Positions 50,069-56,996 of a stretch of 56,996 nucleotides of DNA are shown piece by piece; positions within the stretch are counted from its first letter, which is position 1, and the number at the start of each line of letters is the position of its first letter. The notes below the pieces were generated by a model. It was not told where the DNA came from and searched no databases. It saw only the letters and a list, made by a program, of their open reading frames with translations. Source of the DNA: Actinomycetota bacterium (GTDB taxonomy: Bacteria; Actinomycetota; Actinomycetes; Actinomycetales; Microbacteriaceae); contig JAAFHT010000004.1 of assembly GCA_013297625.1 (NCBI GenBank), forward strand, positions 7,795-64,790, read 5' to 3'. Made by a program: the position numbers and the translations under genes.

Positions 50069-51277
50069 GTGACTGCCGACTCTTCCCGCATCGCCCGCCG
50101 TATCGCCGCGATCAGCGAATCTGCCACTCTCAAGGTTGACGCCAAGGCCAAGGCCCTGAAGGCTGCCGGGCGCCCCGTCATTAGCTACGCCGCTGGCGAG
50201 CCCGACTTTCCGACGCCGGAGCACATCGTCGAGGCCGCGGTGGTCGCTGCCCGTGACCCCAAGAACCACCGCTACACCCCCGCGGCGGGTCTGCCCGAGT
50301 TGCGCGAAGCCGTGGCCGAGAAGACCGCGCGCGATAGCGGCTTGCCGACGACCGCGAGCCGCGTCATCATCACGAATGGCGGCAAGCAGGCCGTGTTCCA
50401 GGCCTTCGCGACGATCGTCGACGAGGGCGACGAAGTGCTGCTTCCCGCGCCGTACTGGACGACCTACCCCGAGGTTGTGCGCCTTGCGGGTGGCGTGCCC
50501 GTCGAGGTCTTCGCCGGAGCCGACCAGAACTACCTCGTGACGGTGGAGCAACTTGAGGCGGCCCGCACGCCGCGCACGAAAGTGCTGCTGTTCGTGAGCC
50601 CCTCGAACCCCACGGGCTCGGTCTACAGCCTCGAGCAGACGAAGGCCATTGGCGAGTGGGCTCTGAAGCACGGCATTTGGGTCATTAGCGACGAGATCTA
50701 CCAGGCGCTCACCTACGACGGCGTTCATGCGGTGTCGATCGTCGAAGCGGTTCCCGAGTTGGCCGAGCAGTGCATCCTCGTCAATGGCGTCGCCAAGACC
50801 TACGCCATGACCGGCTGGCGCGTGGGGTGGATGGTCGGGCCCGCCGACGTCATCGCCGCCGCCTCGAACCTGCAGTCGCACCTGTCGAGCAACGTCGCCA
50901 ACATCTCGCAGCGCGCGGCGATCGCCGCCCTCACGGGCCCGCAAGATGCCGTCGCGACGATGCGCGAAGCCTTCGACCGGCGGCGTCGCGTCGCGGTCAC
51001 CGAGCTCAACCGAATCCCCGGCATGGTCACCCCCACGCCGACGGGCGCCTTCTACGTGTACCCCGACGTGACGGCGCTGCTGGGCCGCGAATGGAAGGGC
51101 TCGACGCCCACGACCTCGCTCGAGCTCGCCGACCTCGTGCTCGAGCACGCAGAGGTCGCCGCAGTGCCCGGCGAGGCGTTTGGCCCGAGCGGCTACTTGC
51201 GCTTCAGCTACGCGCTCGGTGACGCCGACCTGCTCGAGGGCATCCGGCGCCTGCAGGCGTTCTTCGGCACCGACTAG
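50069..51277 (+). CDS. Pyridoxal phosphate-dependent aminotransferase (aspartate aminotransferase-like)
   Basis: [55 protein letters not shown]. Confidence 0.93.
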   Translation: MTADSSRIARRIAAISESATLKVDAKAKALKAAGRPVISYAAGEPDFPTPEHIVEAAVVAARDPKNHRYTPAAGLPELREAVAEKTARDSGLPTTASRVIITNGGKQAVFQAFATIVDEGDEVLLPAPYWTTYPEVVRLAGGVPVEVFAGADQNYLVTVEQLEAARTPRTKVLLFVSPSNPTGSVYSLEQTKAIGEWALKHGIWVISDEIYQALTYDGVHAVSIVEAVPELAEQCILVNGVAKTYAMTGWRVGWMVGPADVIAAASNLQSHLSSNVANISQRAAIAALTGPQDAVATMREAFDRRRRVAVTELNRIPGMVTPTPTGAFYVYPDVTALLGREWKGSTPTTSLELADLVLEHAEVAAVPGEAFGPSGYLRFSYALGDADLLEGIRRLQAFFGTD

Positions 51278-51289
51278 TCAGGCGCGTCC

Positions 51290-51991
51290 TTGCGCACGAT
51301 CGGCTTGCTCGGCGGTATGTCGTGGGAGTCGTCGATCGAGTACGAGCGCATCATTCATGAGCGGGTGCGCGAGCGCCTTGGGGGTGTTGCCTCGGGCGAC
51401 CTCGTGATGCGCACGTTCAACTTCGCCGAGATTGAGGCTTTGCAAACCACGGGACGGTGGGATGACGCCGGTCGACTGCTGGCGGGCGCGGCCCAGTCGC
51501 TCGTGGTGGCCGGCGCGACAGCCGTGGTGATCTGCTCGAACACTATGCACCTTCTCGCCGATGAGGTGGCTACCGCTGTCGACGTGCCACTGCTTCACAT
51601 CGCCGACCCCACGGGGGATGCCGTGCGGGCCCGCGGCATCGATCAGGTTGCCCTGCTCGGCACGCGGTTCACCATGGAACAGCCCTTCTACGCCGACCGC
51701 TTGCGCGAGCGTTTCGGGCTCACCGTGCTGACTCCCGACGAACGCGGGCGCACCATCATTCACACCGTCATTTACGACGAGCTCGTGCGGGGCATCGTGT
51801 CGCCCTCGTCGCGCGATGCCTACGTCGACGTCATTGACGAGCTCGTGGCTCGCGGCGCCCAAGGCGTTATCGCAGGATGCACCGAAATCGAACTGCTCGT
51901 GCGACCCGACGACATCTCGGTGCCACTCTTTGCGACCGCGCGATTGCACGCCGAAGCGGCCGCCGAGTGGTGTCTCGGCGGCGCTTCGTGA
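51290..51991 (+). CDS. Aspartate/glutamate racemase family protein (probable TTG start)
   Basis: MRTIGLLGGMSWESSIEYERIIHERVRERLGGVASGDLVM; VICSNTMHLLADE; VIAGCTEIELLVRPDD. Confidence 0.9.
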   Translation: MRTIGLLGGMSWESSIEYERIIHERVRERLGGVASGDLVMRTFNFAEIEALQTTGRWDDAGRLLAGAAQSLVVAGATAVVICSNTMHLLADEVATAVDVPLLHIADPTGDAVRARGIDQVALLGTRFTMEQPFYADRLRERFGLTVLTPDERGRTIIHTVIYDELVRGIVSPSSRDAYVDVIDELVARGAQGVIAGCTEIELLVRPDDISVPLFATARLHAEAAAEWCLGGAS

Positions 51992-52006
51992 TGAAGAACT
52001 GAGCGC

Positions 52007-52348
52007 TTAGCCCTGTGCGGCCGTGTAGGCGGCGCGAATCTCGGCAGGAATACGACCGCGGTCGCCCACCTCGTAGCCGTTGCGCAGCGCCCAGGCGCGC
52101 ACGGCGGCCGTGTCGCCCGAGCCGGTGGATGCGCGGCGTGCGCGCGGGGAACCCGACGAGCGGCGGCCGGTCGACCGTGCCGCCGCGATGAAGGGTGCAA
52201 GGGCATCCCGCAGCGCCTGCTGGTTAGAGCGACCCAAGTCGATCTCATAGCTCGCGCCGTCGAGCGAGAACGTGACGGTGCCCCCCTCGCCCGGAGCGAT
52301 AACGGTGGCGTCGAGGTCGTCGACGAGTTCGGTGGTAATGCGCTTCAC
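52007..52348 (-). CDS. lsr2: Lsr2 family nucleoid-associated protein
   Basis: VTFSLDGASYEIDLGRSNQQALRDALAPFIAAAR; VRAWALRNGYEVGDRGRIPAEIRAAYTAAQG AT-hook-like C-terminal domain. Confidence 0.95.
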   Translation of the reverse strand: MKRITTELVDDLDATVIAPGEGGTVTFSLDGASYEIDLGRSNQQALRDALAPFIAAARSTGRRSSGSPRARRASTGSGDTAAVRAWALRNGYEVGDRGRIPAEIRAAYTAAQG

Positions 52349-52518
52349 GGTGTTTTTCTCCTCGCTATTGCGCGCGTTTATGCGCGTGTGCAGTTTATCG
52401 AATAACGCGCGTCGATTAGGAATTGTGCATTTATCACCCCGAAGTCCACCGATCGGTTGACCCGAGAATCAGCCGAGCAGGTGTTCCGGCGACCGGCGGC
52501 GCAGAGGATGCTGGAGCC

Positions 52519-53418
52519 ATGACCACACACGACAACGTCATCGAGGTGCGCGACCTGCGCAAAACCTACGGTGACCTAACCGCCGTCGACGGCATCAGCT
52601 TCGACATTCATCGCGGCGAAACCTTCGCCCTCTTGGGCCCGAACGGGGCCGGCAAGTCGACCACGATCGAGATTCTCGAGGGCTATCGCGCCCGCACGAG
52701 CGGCGACGTTCGCGTGCTCGGCGTCGACCCCGGAAAGGGCGGGCTCGACTGGAAGGCCCGACTCGGCATCGTGCTGCAGTCGAGCGGCGAGAGCGGCAAC
52801 GTCACCGTCGCCGAACAGCTGCGCCACTTCGCCGCGCTCTACCCGAGCCCGCGCGACGTTGATGAGGTCATCGCTGCCGTGGGGCTCGAGAGCAAGGCGG
52901 GCGTCTTGATCCGCAAGCTCTCGGGCGGGCAGCGTCGCCGCGTCGACGTCGCCGTGGGCATTGTCGGTGCACCCGAGTTGCTCTTTCTTGACGAGCCCAC
53001 GACAGGCTTCGACCCCGAGGCGCGCCGCAGCTTCTGGCAGCTGATCCGCACGCTGCAGAAGGAGGGAACGAGCATCCTGTTGACGACGCACTATCTCGAC
53101 GAAGCAGCACAGCTCGGCGATCGCGCGGGGATTATCGCGGGAGGCCGCATGGTTGACCTTGCGCCGATCGACGAGATTGGCGGGCGCGAGTCGCGCGTGC
53201 CTCTTGTGCGCTGGATCGAGAACGGCACGCGCCGCGAACAACGAACCACCACTCCCGCCACTCTCGTGACCGAGCTCGTGAGCCGAGTGGGCAGCGAACC
53301 CGAATCGCTCGAGGTCATTCGCCCGAGCCTCGAAGACGTCTACCTCGACCTCGTCGGGCACGAGCACGCAAGCGACCTGAGCGCTGAAGCATTGAACGAG
53401 ACGGAGGCCGCACGATGA
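52519..53418 (+). CDS. ABC transporter ATP-binding protein
   Basis: VIEVRDLRKTYGDLTAVDGISFDIHRGETFALLGPNGAGKSTTIEIL; LSGGQRRRVDVAVGIVGAPELLFLDEPTTGFDP; start at 52519. Confidence 0.93.
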   Translation: MTTHDNVIEVRDLRKTYGDLTAVDGISFDIHRGETFALLGPNGAGKSTTIEILEGYRARTSGDVRVLGVDPGKGGLDWKARLGIVLQSSGESGNVTVAEQLRHFAALYPSPRDVDEVIAAVGLESKAGVLIRKLSGGQRRRVDVAVGIVGAPELLFLDEPTTGFDPEARRSFWQLIRTLQKEGTSILLTTHYLDEAAQLGDRAGIIAGGRMVDLAPIDEIGGRESRVPLVRWIENGTRREQRTTTPATLVTELVSRVGSEPESLEVIRPSLEDVYLDLVGHEHASDLSAEALNETEAAR

Positions 53419-54287
53419 GCACGACAGACTCGAGCACGACCATGAGCCCGGCCCGGGCATCCCGCACCGAATCGGCCATCGTCCGCGCCGCCCGCTTGGG
53501 CGTGCTGCGCATCGGTTATGAAGTGCGCGCGTACTTTCGCCAGGGCGACACGGTCTTCTTCACCTTTCTCTTTCCGGTGGTGATGCTGACGATCTTCTCA
53601 GTGTCGTTTAGCGAGGCCAGCTTTGGCCAAACGGCCGACGGCGACGAGATCACCGCAGCCTGGTTCTTCTTGCCGGCGATGCTCGCGGCGGGTGTGCTGC
53701 TGAGCGGTCTGCAGAACCTCGCGATCGACATCGCGATGGAGAAGAGCGACGGCACGCTCAAGCGCCTCGCGGGCTCTCCCCTTCCGGTCGTGAGCTACTT
53801 CATCGGCAAGCTCGGGCAGTCGTTCACGACGGGCCTCTTGCAGGCCGGCGTGCTGTTGCTGTTGGGCTTCACCGTCTTTCAGGTGCCGCTGCCCGAGAAC
53901 CCCGAGAACTGGGTGACCTTTGCGTGGGTGTTCACCCTCGGCGTGCTGTGCTCGGCCATTCTGGGCATCGCGCTCAGCGCAGTGCCGCGTAGTGGCAAGA
54001 GCGCTACCGCCGTCGTGATTCCCATCACGCTCGTGCTGCAGTTCATCTCGGGCGTCTACTTGCGGTTTAGCGATCTGCCCGAGTGGCTGCAAAACGTCGC
54101 CTCGGTGTTTCCGCTCAAGTGGATGGCCCAAGGCATGCGCAGCGTCTTCTTGCCCGACGAGCTCGTCGTTCTCGAACAGAATGAGTCGTGGGATCTTCCG
54201 GGAATCGCAATCGTGCTCGCCATCTGGCTCGTCGCCGGGCTCGTCATCACGAGCCTGACCTTCCGCTGGATTCGCAAAGACAGTTGA
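53415..54287 (+). CDS. ABC-2 type transporter permease
   Basis: Multiple TM helices; ATGA overlap with the ATPase gene. Confidence 0.88.
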   Translation: MSTTDSSTTMSPARASRTESAIVRAARLGVLRIGYEVRAYFRQGDTVFFTFLFPVVMLTIFSVSFSEASFGQTADGDEITAAWFFLPAMLAAGVLLSGLQNLAIDIAMEKSDGTLKRLAGSPLPVVSYFIGKLGQSFTTGLLQAGVLLLLGFTVFQVPLPENPENWVTFAWVFTLGVLCSAILGIALSAVPRSGKSATAVVIPITLVLQFISGVYLRFSDLPEWLQNVASVFPLKWMAQGMRSVFLPDELVVLEQNESWDLPGIAIVLAIWLVAGLVITSLTFRWIRKDS

Positions 54288-54294
54288 GCGCCCG

Positions 54295-55443
54295 ATGACC
54301 TCGATGCGATGGTGGGATGCGGCCGTGCTCGGCACGGCCGCGCTCCTCGCCGTACTGCTGCTCGTACTCACTGACGTGACCTGGCGCGTCGGCGTGGGCC
54401 TTGCGGGCATCGGGGTGCTCGTCGTGGCGTGGATCGCACTCGGGCGCCGCGGCCCCGACGCCGCGACCGTGACGCCGTTTATCGTCGCCGTGGTTGTCGC
54501 CTCGGGGCTCGTGGTCTCGGCCTACCCAACGCTCGCCATCATTCAAGTCATCGCCTACCCGATCGCCTGGAGCTTCAGTGCGACGATTCGCCGAGCGGTG
54601 GTGGCCAACATCGGCATCGCGGTCGCGGTCGGAGTGGGCTTTCTCGTCTCGCTCGGCACGGGCACGGCCAACCTCGTTCAGACGGGCTTTACCGTCGCCC
54701 TGTCACTCGTCTTTAGCCTCGCGATGGGGTTCTGGATCAGCCGTATGACGGCACTCGGCGAGGAGCGTGGTCGGCTGCTGGAAGAGCTCGAAGGAGCGCA
54801 AGAGCAAATCGCGGCACTCAACCGAGACGCGGGGGCCGCCGACGAGCGTGAGCGCCTCGCGCGTGAGTTGCACGACACGATCGCTCAAGACCTCACGGGT
54901 CTCGTCATGCTGGCCCAGCGGGCCCGACGTGAAGCCGCCGCGCCCGACGCCACGCTGGCGCTGCTCGAAGAGACGGCCCGAGCGGCGCTGACCGAAACGC
55001 GCGCGCTCGTGGCCGCCGGTGCCGCAGTGACTGACGACGGCCTCGACCTCGCGAGCGCTCTGTATCGACTCGCCGACCGCTTCATGCGCGAAACAGGCGT
55101 GCAGGTCGAGCTCTCTCTCGACGAGCACCTCGAGCTCTCGCGCGATGTCGAAGTGGTGGTCTTGCGGTGCGTGCAAGAGGCCGTGGGCAATGCGCGCAAG
55201 CACGCCCGCGCGTCTCGCATCACGATCGCGGTGAGCGCGGCGATCGGTGAGCGCGTTCGCGTGAGCGTCATCGACGATGGCATCGGCTTCGACCCCAACG
55301 CGGCCCCCGACGGCTTCGGGCTCACGGGCATGAGCGAACGCCTTGCCCTCGTGCACGGCACCCTCACCGTCACGAGCGCGCCGGGCGCGGGCACGACCCT
55401 TATTGCTGAGCTGCCGGCCGGCGCGGCGCTGGTGATCACGTGA
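54295..55443 (+). CDS. Sensor histidine kinase (NarX/LiaS-like, HisKA_3)
   Basis: ERERLARELHDTIAQDLTGLVMLAQRARRE; LRCVQEAVGNARKHARASRITIAVS. Confidence 0.92.
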   Translation: MTSMRWWDAAVLGTAALLAVLLLVLTDVTWRVGVGLAGIGVLVVAWIALGRRGPDAATVTPFIVAVVVASGLVVSAYPTLAIIQVIAYPIAWSFSATIRRAVVANIGIAVAVGVGFLVSLGTGTANLVQTGFTVALSLVFSLAMGFWISRMTALGEERGRLLEELEGAQEQIAALNRDAGAADERERLARELHDTIAQDLTGLVMLAQRARREAAAPDATLALLEETARAALTETRALVAAGAAVTDDGLDLASALYRLADRFMRETGVQVELSLDEHLELSRDVEVVVLRCVQEAVGNARKHARASRITIAVSAAIGERVRVSVIDDGIGFDPNAAPDGFGLTGMSERLALVHGTLTVTSAPGAGTTLIAELPAGAALVIT

Positions 55444-56066
55444 ACCGCGTCATTCGCGTGCTCGTCGCCGACGATCACGCCGTCGTGCGGGCCGGCATCG
55501 TTGCGCTGCTCGCCGCCGAGCCCGACATCGAAGTGGTGGGTGAAGCGGTCGATGGCGAGCAGGCCGTTGAGCTCGCACTCGCGCTTTTGCCTGACCTCGT
55601 GGTCATGGACGTGCGGATGCCGCGGCTTACGGGCGACGCGGCAACCGCGCGCATTCGCGAGCGCTCCGACACTGTGCGCGTGCTCGTGCTCACGACGTAT
55701 GAGAGTGATGCGAGCATCCTCTCGGCGATCGAAGCGGGAGCGAGTGGCTACTTGCTCAAGGCGGCACCCGCCGAAGAACTTATTGCGGGAGTGCGGTCAG
55801 TGGCCGCCGGAGAAGTCGCCCTGTCACCCGCCATCGCGGCCCAACTGGTGTCGCGCATGCGTATGCCCGCACCGAGCGCGCTCACGACACGCGAGACCGA
55901 GGTCTTGCGTCTCGTGGCCGAGGGGCTCTCGAACCGCGCGATCGGCGAGCGTTTGTTTGTGGGCGAAGCGACCGTCAAGACGCACTTGGTGCGCGCGTTC
56001 GAAAAGCTCGGGGTGAATGACCGCACTCGAGCGGTGACGCTCGCGATGGAGCGCGGGCTGATCTAG
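55440..56066 (+). CDS. LuxR/NarL-family response regulator
   Basis: IRVLVADDHAVVRAGIVALLAAEPDIEVVGEA; LTTRETEVLRLVAEGLSNRAIGERLFVGEATVKTHL; GTGA overlap with kinase. Confidence 0.95.
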   Translation: MNRVIRVLVADDHAVVRAGIVALLAAEPDIEVVGEAVDGEQAVELALALLPDLVVMDVRMPRLTGDAATARIRERSDTVRVLVLTTYESDASILSAIEAGASGYLLKAAPAEELIAGVRSVAAGEVALSPAIAAQLVSRMRMPAPSALTTRETEVLRLVAEGLSNRAIGERLFVGEATVKTHLVRAFEKLGVNDRTRAVTLAMERGLI

Positions 56067-56071
56067 GTGAG

Positions 56072-56996
56072 CTACAGCGCAATGCCGACGAAAACTGGCT
56101 CGGGGTGCAAGACGACCCCGAACTCGCCCGCGACCCGCGTCTGGATGTAGCGCGCAAGCTCGGCAACCTCGGCTGCCGTCGCGCGCCCACTCGCGTTCGT
56201 GAGAGCCAGCGTGTGCTTCGTCGAGACGGATGCGCCCGAGCCCGGCAGCGCAAAGCCCCGGGCGATGCCGGCGTGCTCGATCAACCAGGCGGCACTGAGC
56301 TTGACGGTGCCCTCGACGGGCTCGGGCGGCGTGGCCGGCTCGCTCCCCAGCGGCACGACGAGGGGCGCGGGCTCGGGTTGTTGGGGCCAGCGCGGCGCAT
56401 CACCGGGCAGGCGCAGGGCAAACGACTCGGTGACGATCGGATTGGTGAAGAACGAACCCGCACTCACCGACTGGGGGTCGTGCTCGTCGAGCACCATGCC
56501 TTTGCTGGCCCGCAGCGCGAGCACGGCCGAGCGCACGCCCGCGAGGGGCGCTCGGTCTCCGACATTCACTCCCAGAGCGTCGGCGAGCTGCGCATACCCG
56601 ACGGGCCGGCTGCCCGCGTCGGCGGTGTGCTCGAGCGCGAGGTCAACACTCAGCACGACGGCTCGCCACCCCTGCTTGAGAGCGCTCGTGCGGTAGCCGA
56701 GCTCGAGCTCCGGAGCCGGCACCGTACGCCGCTCACCACTCTCGATGTCGAGCACCTCAACGCTCACGAGACTCTCGGCGAGGTCTTGACCGTAGGCCCC
56801 GATGTTCTGAATGGGTGCAGCGCCCGTCGATCCAGGAATGCCACTGAGGGCTTCGATGCCTGCCCAGCCATTCTCGACGGTGTGGGCCACGAGGGCATCC
56901 CACGACTCGCCGGCCTGCACTCGCAAGCGCACGGGACGAGCCGAGCCGGGCACGTCGGGCAGCCGTTCGATGCCGCGCGTCGCGACGCGAACCACG
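56072..56996 (-). CDS. murB: UDP-N-acetylmuramate dehydrogenase (UDP-N-acetylenolpyruvoylglucosamine reductase), 5' end cut by the right window edge
   Basis: GWAGIEALSGIPGSTGAAPIQNIGAYGQDLAESLVSVEVLD; SAGSFFTNPIV; AAWLIEHAGIARGFALPGSGASVSTKHTLALTN. Confidence 0.94.
   Translation of the reverse strand, partial: VVRVATRGIERLPDVPGSARPVRLRVQAGESWDALVAHTVENGWAGIEALSGIPGSTGAAPIQNIGAYGQDLAESLVSVEVLDIESGERRTVPAPELELGYRTSALKQGWRAVVLSVDLALEHTADAGSRPVGYAQLADALGVNVGDRAPLAGVRSAVLALRASKGMVLDEHDPQSVSAGSFFTNPIVTESFALRLPGDAPRWPQQPEPAPLVVPLGSEPATPPEPVEGTVKLSAAWLIEHAGIARGFALPGSGASVSTKHTLALTNASGRATAAEVAELARYIQTRVAGEFGVVLHPEPVFVGIAL

Noticed and set aside
1-56996. Prophage, integrative element, CRISPR-Cas, toxin-antitoxin or biosynthetic gene cluster
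   Set aside because: No integrase, transposase, phage structural, Cas, TA pair or core biosynthetic genes recognised on either strand.

Overview
High-GC actinobacterial chromosomal window, most likely Microbacteriaceae. About 48 protein-coding genes, one tRNA-Trp, one probable L10 leader RNA and several strong intrinsic-terminator hairpins. No CRISPR array, prophage, transposase or rRNA was seen. Main content, left to right: the N-terminal part of a secreted DUF5979-type repeat protein cut by the left edge; MFS exporter; pepA; AI-2E-type permease; cardiolipin synthase; SLC13/TrkA-C transporter; FAD amine oxidase; saccharopine-dehydrogenase-like enzyme; Bcr/CflA efflux; a complete L-arabinose locus (ChvE/GguAB-type ABC importer, araA, araB, araD, LacI regulator); metB and cystathionine beta-synthase; a receptor-type class III nucleotide cyclase overlapping an MscS channel with a C-terminal cNMP-binding-like domain; DUF3105 and DUF305; ABC exporter; orphan LacI regulator; rplJL; Thermus-type isocitrate dehydrogenase; epimerase; OmpR-type two-component system; a double oxidoreductase/sugar-isomerase cluster; DUF998; quinone reductase; rplKA, nusG, secE, tRNA-Trp; aminotransferase; racemase; lsr2; an ABC plus NarL-type two-component operon; murB (cut by the right edge). 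The most interesting item is the cyclase/channel pair. The supplied 1198-aa ORF is two genes joined by a +1 frameshift at a 7-G run. By motif reading, both the cyclase catalytic site and the channel's cNMP-binding cassette lack canonical residues, which suggests a divergent or repurposed nucleotide-signalling channel system.
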